A DNA stretch of 64,000 nucleotides from an uncultured Rhizobiaceae bacterium (GTDB lineage Bacteria > Pseudomonadota > Alphaproteobacteria > Rhizobiales > Rhizobiaceae). The stretch spans positions 4,092,001-4,156,000 of the forward strand of contig CATOTF010000002.1 of NCBI GenBank assembly GCA_951813045.1, in the 5' to 3' direction. Below, piece after piece: positions 57,256-64,000 of this stretch. The stretch's first letter is position 1, and the number at the start of each line of letters is the position of its first letter. Below the pieces are notes generated by a model. The model saw only the letters and a program-made list of their open reading frames with translations, made no database searches and was not told where the DNA came from. The translations under genes and the position numbers were made by a program.

Positions 57256-58896
57256 TTAAGACAGAAATACTTCCAAAGACACCAATGTGTCGGCGTCAGA
57301 CGGTGGTTTATCCCAGCGCAAGCGCGAAATTCTCGGGAAGCGCATCGCGACACCGGATTTATGGCGTTTGGAACGGTTTAATCCTTCAAACGCCACTTCA
57401 AGGACGAGGCCGAAGTCGGGTGCGGCTTTCACCGAACGGACCGGGCCGAACCGGTCAATCGTGTTATCGCGCACAAACTTATCAATTTGCTTCAATTCTT
57501 CATCGGTGAAGCCGAAATAGGCTTTGCCGACGGGTACTAAGGCGCCGTCATCGGTCCACACGCCAAATGTGTAATCGGAATAAAAGCTGGAGCGTTTCCC
57601 GTGGCCGCGCTGGGCGTACATGAGAACGGCATCGATGATCATCGGGTCCCGTTTCCACTTAAACCACGGCCCTTTCGGTCGACCCGGTACGTAGGTCGAA
57701 TCATAACGCTTAATCATCACCCCTTCGATAATGGGGTGCGGAAGGTTTTCCCGGGCCGCCGCAAGTTCCTCCCAGGTTCGAAAACCGATGAGGGGCGAGA
57801 CATCAAAGCGCGTGGGGTCGAGTTGTTCGGAAAAACCCTCCAGATATTTACGCCGTTCAACAAAAGGCAGGCCGCGCAGATTATCATTGCCTTTTGCCAG
57901 CAGGTCGTAGGTCCGAATGAAGACCGGATGGGACTCCAGAAGTTTTTTGGAAACTGTTTTTCGGTTGAGCCGCTGTTGAAGGTCGCTGAACGATGCGATG
58001 GAAATTGACCCATCGTCTTGAGGGCGACTGACCAGCAGCTCCCCGTCCACCGACCCTTCAAAATCCATTGAGTCAATCAAATCTGGGAATGCACGGCTGA
58101 TGTCATCGCCGGTTCGTGAATAGAGGCGTCTGGTACCCGCTTCAGCCGTCGCCTGAACCCGAATGCCATCCCATTTCCACTCCGCTGCGTAATCAGCCGG
58201 TTCAAGTTTGGTCATGTCACTGTCAGCCAACGCATTGGCCAGCATGACGGGGCGAAAGGGGGCTGAAGCCAGCTGAACCGGTTTCTCGGCCCCGTCTACG
58301 AGCCACGAGAACAACTCCCGATAGGGAATGGTCAGCCCGTGCCAAAGCTCTTCAATCCCGATGACATCGACATTGCCAAGCTCTGCCAGTGCTTGTTTGG
58401 CAAGCCGTGCTGATACTCCGATGCGCATGCCGCCGGTCATCAGTTTCAACAGGGCATACCGTCCGGACGCATCGAGCTGGTCCAACCATTGGGAGAGTTG
58501 TTTCATGGCTTCGACCTTGCCGAGATGATTTAAAGTCTCGACAATTTCCGAAAGGCTGAGTTCATCAACAGTATCAGGGGCGGGGGTATCCGACGAGGCC
58601 GTCGCCTGCGCACCGGTTCTTTGCTGCTGATCCCAAACCAGTGCGATTGTTTCTGCGAGGTCTCCAACGTAATCATAGGAGAATTTGAACAGAACCTCAT
58701 CCATCCGTTCAGCCATCAACCCGCGCAGCATTGCCGGTTTTATATTGGGAACATCCAGGTCTCTTGTGATGGCGGCAAGCGCATATCCACGATCCGGGTC
58801 CGGCGTGGAGCGAAAATAGTCCACCATCAGCTTGATTTTGTCGTTGCGCGATGGGGTCAAAACCAGCCGGTCGAGGAGGTGAGCGAAATGTCTCAT
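57256..58896 (-). CDS. ATP-dependent DNA ligase (ligase-exonuclease cassette type)
   Basis: The 546-residue ligase has an N-terminal DNA-binding domain, the adenylation lysine about 241 in AAEWKWDGIRVQ, GSVDGELLV and the later nucleotidyltransferase motifs EGVMIKRYDSTY and KGPWFKWKRDP. A C-terminal OB domain follows. In many bacteria such ligases are encoded with a metallo-beta-lactamase exonuclease, a DEXH helicase and a phosphoesterase. Only the exonuclease is adjacent here. Its start overlaps that gene by four bases. Confidence 0.93.
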   Translation of the reverse strand: MRHFAHLLDRLVLTPSRNDKIKLMVDYFRSTPDPDRGYALAAITRDLDVPNIKPAMLRGLMAERMDEVLFKFSYDYVGDLAETIALVWDQQQRTGAQATASSDTPAPDTVDELSLSEIVETLNHLGKVEAMKQLSQWLDQLDASGRYALLKLMTGGMRIGVSARLAKQALAELGNVDVIGIEELWHGLTIPYRELFSWLVDGAEKPVQLASAPFRPVMLANALADSDMTKLEPADYAAEWKWDGIRVQATAEAGTRRLYSRTGDDISRAFPDLIDSMDFEGSVDGELLVSRPQDDGSISIASFSDLQQRLNRKTVSKKLLESHPVFIRTYDLLAKGNDNLRGLPFVERRKYLEGFSEQLDPTRFDVSPLIGFRTWEELAAARENLPHPIIEGVMIKRYDSTYVPGRPKGPWFKWKRDPMIIDAVLMYAQRGHGKRSSFYSDYTFGVWTDDGALVPVGKAYFGFTDEELKQIDKFVRDNTIDRFGPVRSVKAAPDFGLVLEVAFEGLNRSKRHKSGVAMRFPRISRLRWDKPPSDADTLVSLEVFLS

Positions 58897-59897
58897 TCAT
58901 CCTCATAGCCGACCAGATGGAGGGGCTTAGCCTTTATCTGGTTGAGCTCGCACCAACGGATAAGGGCATCATCACGCCCATGGGTGACCCATACTTCTTT
59001 GGTGCGAAGCTCCAATATCGTGTCCAGCAGTTCATCCCAGTCGCAGTGGTCCGACAGGATGATCGGCAGTTCCACTCCCCGTTGTTTGGCCCGTTGGCGA
59101 ATTTGCATCCAGCCCGATGCGAAACAGGTGATCGGGTCAGGAAACCGCCGCGCCCATTTATCTGTAAATGCGGAGGGTGGACCAAGCACGATGGCGCCTG
59201 AAAAATCACCAGTCTCCCCTTTTTCCAACGTCGCCGGGGCGAGAGGGCCGAGGTTGATGCCCTGGCTTTCATAATAATCGCAGAGCTTCTTCAGTGCGCC
59301 GTGGATATAGATGGTTTTCTTATATCCAGCGGCGCGCAGCAGACCAATCAGCCGCTGCGCTTTACCCAATGCATAAACCCCTACAAGATGGGTGCTGTTG
59401 GGAAACTGGTTGACGGACTTCACGAGTTTTTGAATTTCGTCCCCGTCGTCGGGGTGGCGGAATACCGGTAGGGCAAAGGTTGCTTCCGTGATAAAGATAT
59501 CGCAGGGGACTGGTTCGAAACTTTGGCAGGTCGGGTCAGACCGTCTTTTATAATCCCCTGAGGCGACGATCCTCAGGCCGTCGTATTCGACCAGAATTTG
59601 TGCGGAACCCAACACATGACCCGCCGGCCAAAAGCCGACCGTGACACCGCCAACCTCGAAATCCTGACGCAGCGATACAGGTTTTGCATTTGAACAAAAC
59701 CCATCCCCATAACGGATGGCCATAATATCGAGGGTTTCTTGCGTGGCCCAAACGGTTTTATGCCCGGCCCGCGCGTGATCCGCATGGCCGTGGGTAATCA
59801 GCGCCCGTTCCACCGGGGCCACCGGGTCGATATAAAAATCTCCCGGTGGGGAATAAAGCCCCTTTTTTGTCGGTCGAAGAAGGTGTTCTGGCTTCAT
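58893..59897 (-). CDS. Ligase-associated DNA exonuclease (metallo-beta-lactamase fold)
   Basis: The 334-residue protein has the metal-binding signature ALITHGHADHARAGH, followed by VTVGFWPAGHVLGSAQI and VASGDYKRR of the beta-CASP/Artemis-like group. It carries the C-terminal IILSDHCDWDELL and WVTHGRDDAL segments. It belongs to the exonuclease type found next to bacterial ATP-dependent ligases. It begins 25 bases downstream of nth and is coupled to the ligase gene. Confidence 0.92.
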   Translation of the reverse strand: MKPEHLLRPTKKGLYSPPGDFYIDPVAPVERALITHGHADHARAGHKTVWATQETLDIMAIRYGDGFCSNAKPVSLRQDFEVGGVTVGFWPAGHVLGSAQILVEYDGLRIVASGDYKRRSDPTCQSFEPVPCDIFITEATFALPVFRHPDDGDEIQKLVKSVNQFPNSTHLVGVYALGKAQRLIGLLRAAGYKKTIYIHGALKKLCDYYESQGINLGPLAPATLEKGETGDFSGAIVLGPPSAFTDKWARRFPDPITCFASGWMQIRQRAKQRGVELPIILSDHCDWDELLDTILELRTKEVWVTHGRDDALIRWCELNQIKAKPLHLVGYEDE

Positions 59898-59922
59898 CGT
59901 GCCAGATTAACACGGGTGTCAA

Positions 59923-60600
59923 TTAATGCATCCGTCCGGAGGGTTTTTCTCCGGTGGTAGAGAATGTCGCGCACAGATTCGCCAGAAAACAGGTCTCACA
60001 TTTCGGGCCGCGCGAGGTGCACACCTCTTTGCCGAATTGCAGCAACCAGAAATGCCCGTCGCGCAATGCCCATTCCGGCGACCGCTCTTCCAGGTATTGC
60101 GCCGTCTGCGCTTCATTCTTGCCCGAAGCCAGGCCGATACGGTTGCTGACACGGTGAACATGGGTGTCAACGGCGATGACGTCTTCGCCAAAAGTAAAAC
60201 TCATGACGATGTCTGCACATTTGCGGCCGATCCCCGGCAGTTTCATGAGACCCTCGCGGGTATTGGGAACAATACCGTCGAGTTCCTCTATCAGATAGGT
60301 GCACATTTTGCGCAGATTGCGGGTTTTAACGTTGTACAAGCCGCAGGGCTTGATCGCCTCTGTGATCTGCGAATCGTCTAGCGCCAATATGCCAGCGGGG
60401 GTGCGGGCGAGTTCGAATAATGCGACCGTTGCCTTATGGGTGTTCTCGTCGCGGCTTTGGGCCGACAACATGCAGGATATGCAGGACCGGAAAGCGTCCG
60501 GTTGGCCTTTTGCACCTTTTGCGTTGGCAGTGCGCCCCGGCATGTGGGTTTTCATCAACCGGTAAACGGTCTCGATTTCGTCTTCGTTCAGTAATTTCAT
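59923..60600 (-). CDS. nth: Endonuclease III (Nth), first copy
   Basis: This 225-residue DNA glycosylase/AP lyase excises oxidised pyrimidines. The helix-hairpin-helix LPGIGRKCADIV carries the catalytic lysine, VDTHVHRVSNR the catalytic aspartate, and CTSRGPKCETCFLANLC the C-x6-C-x2-C-x5-C iron-sulfur loop. It is only moderately similar to the second copy at 62.1 kb. It sits in a minus-strand repair run, 14 bases after the AraC-MGMT gene. Confidence 0.93.
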   Translation of the reverse strand: MKLLNEDEIETVYRLMKTHMPGRTANAKGAKGQPDAFRSCISCMLSAQSRDENTHKATVALFELARTPAGILALDDSQITEAIKPCGLYNVKTRNLRKMCTYLIEELDGIVPNTREGLMKLPGIGRKCADIVMSFTFGEDVIAVDTHVHRVSNRIGLASGKNEAQTAQYLEERSPEWALRDGHFWLLQFGKEVCTSRGPKCETCFLANLCATFSTTGEKPSGRMH

Positions 60601-60614
60601 CAGACCTTGTCGTT

Positions 60615-61544
60615 TTATGCCGCCGTTACACCGGCTTCCCAGCCGAGCATGGCACGTTTGCGGGTCAGGCCCCAGTGATAACCGGTTAATTGCCCGGATT
60701 TTCCAATGACCCTATGGCAGGGAACAACAAATGAGATCGGGTTGCGCCCAACCGCTGTGCCAACGGCGCGTGCAGCATCGGGGCGGTCGAGGCTTTGCGC
60801 AAGGCCGGAATAGGTTGTCGCCTTGCCAACAGGTATGCGCAACAGACCTTCCCAAACCCTGATTTGGAAATCGGTGCCGATCAATACAACACGAAGGGGT
60901 TGGTCTGCCTGCCATTGTGCCGGGTCGAAAATTCGACCTGCATAGGGGGCTGTGAATTCGTTATCTTCAACGTAAGAAGCATTTGGCCAGCGCTTGGTCA
61001 TATCTTCCAGGGCCTGCGGCCTGTTGAACGAGCCTGTTCCCACTTCGCCTAAATGGCGCACGTCATTGCCGTTTTCATCGGCAAAGGCGAGGCCCGCCAG
61101 TCCACGGTCCGTTGCCATAATCAAAGCTTCACCAAACGGGGAAGGGTGGAACCCGTAGCGGATTTCAAGTCCTGCACCTTTTGCTTTGAAAACACCGGGA
61201 GACATGGCCTCATGGGTGACAAACAGATCATGCAAGCGGCCCGGACTGGAGAGGCCGAGTTCGAATGAGGTTTCCAACAGGGGAAGCCCGTCTTCAAGCA
61301 GGCGTTTTGCGTGGTCCAGTGTCACCGCCTGTAAAAACGCTTTAGGTGAAATTCCGGCCCAACGTGTGAATGTTTTTTGCAAGCGTGTCGGCGGAACCCC
61401 GGTGAGTTTGCACAACTCGTCCAGTTCGGGTTGATCGCGCCAGTTTTCGGTAATGTGCTGCAAAACGCTGCGCACAATCTCATAATCTTCGTGTGCCGTA
61501 TTGAGATCACGCGAGGGCTGCAGGTTTTCACTAAGGGCTAACAT
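60615..61544 (-). CDS. AraC HTH-methyltransferase fusion (Ada-like O6-alkylguanine repair)
   Basis: The 309-residue protein joins an AraC-type DNA-binding domain (LDELCKLTGVPPTRLQKTFTRW and PKAFLQAVTLDHAKRLL) to a methylated-DNA-cysteine methyltransferase. The acceptor cysteine is in FVVPCHRVIGKSG, near residue 275. It lacks the N-terminal phosphotriester-binding domain of Escherichia coli Ada. AGGAG lies eight bases before ATG 61544, which I prefer over the GTG three codons upstream. It probably both repairs alkylation damage and regulates genes. Confidence 0.92.
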   Translation of the reverse strand: MLALSENLQPSRDLNTAHEDYEIVRSVLQHITENWRDQPELDELCKLTGVPPTRLQKTFTRWAGISPKAFLQAVTLDHAKRLLEDGLPLLETSFELGLSSPGRLHDLFVTHEAMSPGVFKAKGAGLEIRYGFHPSPFGEALIMATDRGLAGLAFADENGNDVRHLGEVGTGSFNRPQALEDMTKRWPNASYVEDNEFTAPYAGRIFDPAQWQADQPLRVVLIGTDFQIRVWEGLLRIPVGKATTYSGLAQSLDRPDAARAVGTAVGRNPISFVVPCHRVIGKSGQLTGYHWGLTRKRAMLGWEAGVTAA

Positions 61545-61617
61545 GACCGTCACTCCTGTTCCGTTAAACTGACGTCAGTGAAGCAAAATCAACCGTTGCC
61601 CGCCACCCGAAACCTGC

Positions 61618-62118
61618 TCACCGTTTTGCTGTCATCAAAGCCCGTTTGAAAGCGCTGGCAAAGCTCTCACGGTCAAGCGGGTTCAGAAATCCACCCAGAC
61701 CCACAGCATTTGCTTTATTGGCGACTCGCATTTGGGTGATGCCAATCTCGTCATGGCGATCAATTTCAAAACGCGTGCCGAATTGCGGAAATTCATGATC
61801 GGCAATCTTGCCTTTCGGGCTCACTTTTCGAACCAGCACATGGTGGCGCGAAATTTCCACATCCTCATAAGCTTTTGCCGACGCATAATTGGATTTGAAT
61901 GCCCAGTAGATCACGGCAAGATCAAGTCCCATAAAACCGAGCACCGGCCAAAGACCTAACGCAAAGAACACAATCCCTATGGTGAAACAAATGGCGCCGA
62001 TGATTCCTATCAAAAGCCGGAACCCGTCTTTGCCCAGCGACCGATAAGGCGTCAGCCGCGCGGCAAAGATAAGATCAGAACCGGGCATATCGCCATTGGG
62101 GATATTGTATGCGTTCAT
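61618..62118 (-). CDS. DUF2244 membrane protein
   Basis: From ATG 62118 the product has 166 residues. It starts MNAYNIPNGDMPGS, then shows LIFAARLTPYRSLGKDGFRLLIGI, two hydrophobic segments (about 40-60 and 64-84) and a C-terminal PKGKIADHEFPQFGTRFEI domain. This matches the DUF2244 family of alphaproteobacteria, whose function is unknown. A longer frame back to 62220 overlaps the divergent nth gene and is less likely. It heads the minus-strand repair run. Confidence 0.82.
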   Translation of the reverse strand: MNAYNIPNGDMPGSDLIFAARLTPYRSLGKDGFRLLIGIIGAICFTIGIVFFALGLWPVLGFMGLDLAVIYWAFKSNYASAKAYEDVEISRHHVLVRKVSPKGKIADHEFPQFGTRFEIDRHDEIGITQMRVANKANAVGLGGFLNPLDRESFASAFKRALMTAKR

Positions 62119-62131
62119 GAAGCCATTATAG

Positions 62132-62905
62132 ATGGACAGCATGACAGGTATAAGCAAAAAATCGTCAACGGCGAAAAAGCCGCAGACTAGGGCGACAAAA
62201 AAACCCGGCTCGAAACGCAAAAAAATTCCACGGGCACGCTATACGCACGCCGAGATGGTGGAAATTTTCTCCCGTTTCAAGCAGCAGCGGCCTGAACCAA
62301 AAGGTGAGCTGGACCATGTAAACCCCTTCACATTGGTCGTCGCCGTGGCCCTGTCAGCACAAGCAACAGATGTCGGTGTCAACAAAGCCACCAAGGCCCT
62401 GTTCAAAGTCGCCGACACGCCAAAAAAAATGCTCGCGCTGGGAGAGGAAAAAGTTCGCGATTACATCAAGACAATCGGGCTTTACAAAACCAAAGCCAAA
62501 AATGTCATTGCACTCTCACGTAAGTTGATCGAGGATTTTGATGGCATCGTGCCGGAAGACCGCGAGGCCTTGGTGACGCTGCCGGGCGTTGGGCGAAAAA
62601 CTGCCAATGTCGTCCTGTCCATGGCATTCGGTCATTCAACCATGGCGGTCGACACACATATTCTGCGCATTGGGAACCGCATGGGTATCGCACCGGGCAA
62701 AACCCCCGATGAGATTGAAGATATCCTGATGCGACGCATACCGGAAGAATATCTCTTCCACGCCCACCACTGGCTCATTCTGCACGGTCGCTACACCTGC
62801 AAGGCGCGCAAACCGGAATGCGAAGCGTGTATTATCGCAGACCTGTGCAAGGCGAAAGAAAAGACATGCTCGGTGCCAACTGCTATTGTGCAGCTACCCG
62901 ACTAG
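62132..62905 (+). CDS. nth: Endonuclease III (Nth), second copy
   Basis: The 257-residue enzyme has a lysine/arginine-rich N-terminal tail (1-30), LPGVGRKTANVVLSMAFG with the catalytic lysine and VDTHILRIGNR with the aspartate. The C-terminal CKARKPECEACIIADLC forms the iron-sulfur loop. It looks like the canonical Nth of alphaproteobacteria and is divergent from the DUF2244 gene, 13 bases apart. The end overlaps the next gene on the other strand by 23 bases. Confidence 0.95.
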   Translation: MDSMTGISKKSSTAKKPQTRATKKPGSKRKKIPRARYTHAEMVEIFSRFKQQRPEPKGELDHVNPFTLVVAVALSAQATDVGVNKATKALFKVADTPKKMLALGEEKVRDYIKTIGLYKTKAKNVIALSRKLIEDFDGIVPEDREALVTLPGVGRKTANVVLSMAFGHSTMAVDTHILRIGNRMGIAPGKTPDEIEDILMRRIPEEYLFHAHHWLILHGRYTCKARKPECEACIIADLCKAKEKTCSVPTAIVQLPD

Positions 62906-63590
62906 AGTTTTTAAGCGCGACACGCTTGTAGACGTGCACCATGAGAGCGCCTGCAAACAAGGGTGTTAAAAAATTAACGATGGGTATGGTCAGAACAAGC
63001 GCGATTGCAAGGCCCGCGATAAAAATCTCAAACCCGTGTCTGTGCCGCAAGTCTTCCACTTCAGAAAAAGTGTGGTGGCGCAGTGCAGCAAACTGAAAAT
63101 ATTCGCGCCCCAGCAAATAGCCGTTCAGTACGAAAAATATGATGACACCAAGGCCGAGAAACAACACCAGCAGTAAAGCGATGAAATTACCAATCAGGAC
63201 AAGCCCGAAAAAACGCGCGGTAATACCGATTGAGTCCATCATCGATAACGCTTTTCCCGGCGGGTCTTGAGGATAGTGGGTCTGTTCAACTTCGTCGGCG
63301 ATTTCGTCCAGAAAGAAACCAGCGAAGACCGATGTTACCGGTGCCAGCAGAAACCCCATGCCGATGATCAATCCGGTACTCAATATCCAGGTTAGTGTGG
63401 TGACAGCCCATGGATAGCCGGACAATAAAGGAACGAGAAAACTGTCGTTGAGCGCCTGTAAGACAAACCACAATCCGATCAGCATGGCGACTGTCAACCC
63501 GATTGATTTCCACAGGACCGAACGAAAGGGCGCGGAAAATAACTGCGACAAAGTGCTGGATATGGCTTTGGGCAGCGGCAATGTCTGCAT
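62883..63590 (-). CDS. EI24/CysZ-like membrane protein
   Basis: The 235-residue protein has about five hydrophobic segments. Signatures of the EI24/CysZ family are APVTSVFAGFFLDEIADEVE, NGYLLGREYFQFAALRHH and NFLTPLFAGALMVHV. CysZ family members move sulfate, but this one could have another role and no sulfur genes are near. AGGAA precedes ATG 63590. It is convergent with the second nth gene. Confidence 0.87.
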   Translation of the reverse strand: MQTLPLPKAISSTLSQLFSAPFRSVLWKSIGLTVAMLIGLWFVLQALNDSFLVPLLSGYPWAVTTLTWILSTGLIIGMGFLLAPVTSVFAGFFLDEIADEVEQTHYPQDPPGKALSMMDSIGITARFFGLVLIGNFIALLLVLFLGLGVIIFFVLNGYLLGREYFQFAALRHHTFSEVEDLRHRHGFEIFIAGLAIALVLTIPIVNFLTPLFAGALMVHVYKRVALKNSSRVAAQ

Positions 63591-63720
63591 CAATATTGGT
63601 TCCTGCTGAAATGATTACCCGATAAATGGGTTTGTAACGCTGCAATCACAAGTGTTTGGGCTTTCTTTTCAGCCTGTAACTCTATATTTCATCGCAAAAT
63701 TCAGTATTCGGAGCCTACCC

Positions 63721-64000
63721 TTGACCGCAACCCGATATGACGTCCTGACGGTGGGCAATGCCATCGTCGATATTATTGCCCGCGCCGAAGAAGACTTTCT
63801 GGTAAAGGAAAACATCACAAAAGCCGCGATGAATCTAATTGATGCTGAGCGCGCCGAACATCTCTATTCTGTCATGGGCCCGGCTATTGAAGCATCTGGT
63901 GGTAGTGCCAGTAACACAGCAGCCGGAGTAGCCAGTCTTGGTGGGCAGGCCGCCTATTTCGGCAAGGTGGCGGACGATCACCTGGGGGGAATTTTCACCC
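63721..64000 (+). CDS. PfkB-family kinase, probable adenosine kinase (partial)
   Basis: The window ends inside this gene. TTG 63721 is preceded by GGAG at 63710-63713, a good spacing, and no ATG is available nearby. The visible 93 residues begin MTATRYDVLTVGNAIVDIIA and reach EASGGSASNTAAGVASLGGQAAYFGKV, the first PfkB substrate-binding block. This N terminus is typical of the alphaproteobacterial adenosine-kinase-like branch. The second PfkB signature and catalytic aspartate lie beyond the edge. Confidence 0.85.
   Translation, partial: MTATRYDVLTVGNAIVDIIARAEEDFLVKENITKAAMNLIDAERAEHLYSVMGPAIEASGGSASNTAAGVASLGGQAAYFGKVADDHLGGIFT

Noticed and set aside
1-64000. tRNA, rRNA, CRISPR, prophage or insertion-sequence features
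   Set aside because: Looked for T-loop-like GTTCGAATC motifs, regularly spaced repeats, transposase or integrase motifs and terminal repeats by eye; none held up.

Overview
The window looks like the chromosome of an alphaproteobacterium, probably in or near the Hyphomicrobiales. This rests on gene order and content rather than on a marker gene. The run chvI-chvG-hprK-EIIA-HPr sits back to back with pckA. The order hisH-hisA-hisF-hisE-coaA is present, as are hrcA-grpE, olsB, an FzlA-type GST beside queG and uppP, and a LpoA-like lipoprotein divergent from rsmI-yraN-gshB. No rRNA, tRNA, CRISPR array, complete insertion sequence or prophage is visible. Coding density is high, and many neighbours overlap by 1-4 bases.

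Layout. 0-3.6 kb: late histidine genes and coaA. 3.6-7.5 kb (minus strand): the ChvI/ChvG two-component system with HPr kinase, a mannose-type EIIA and HPr, a regulatory phosphotransfer module without sugar permeases. 7.9-10.3 kb: pckA and a nitroreductase whose ribosome-binding site lies in a 13-bp hairpin. 10.3-15.1 kb: a bifunctional penicillin-binding protein, an acyltransferase and an M20 peptidase. 15.2-15.4 kb: a candidate structured small RNA. 15.5-28.4 kb: housekeeping genes (polA, grpE, hrcA, rph, rdgB, hemW, LpoA-like, rsmI, yraN, gshB, comM). 28.5-34.4 kb: a hybrid histidine kinase, olsB and mutS. 34.4-42.1 kb (minus strand): a long overlapping run, fzlA-queG-SDR-VOC-cysteine hydrolase, followed by two nucleoside-type ABC permeases and cdd-punA-deoC for nucleoside salvage. 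uppP is divergent from fzlA.

43.1-56 kb is the accessory part. It holds two small genes (a 59-residue protein and a YjhX-type protein), two complete TRAP transporters, a substrate-binding-fold protein without a signal peptide, a LysR regulator, an M24 peptidase or creatinase homologue and a lone HyuA-type hydantoinase/oxoprolinase subunit. The simplest reading is uptake and breakdown of one or two organic acids or amides whose identity the sequence does not show. The longest non-coding stretches are also here.

56-64 kb holds galE and a minus-strand DNA-repair run (DUF2244, AraC-MGMT fusion, nth, ligase-associated exonuclease, ATP-dependent ligase). A second, divergent nth, a CysZ/EI24-like membrane protein and the start of a PfkB-family sugar/adenosine kinase follow, the last cut by the window edge.

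I found no clearly new multi-gene system. The best leads are the candidate small RNA with a heat-shock-type promoter at 15.2-15.4 kb, the hairpin over the nitroreductase start, the YjhX/59-residue pair and the unassigned TRAP-linked genes. All residue positions were counted by hand, and all family calls rest on motif recognition without database searches.
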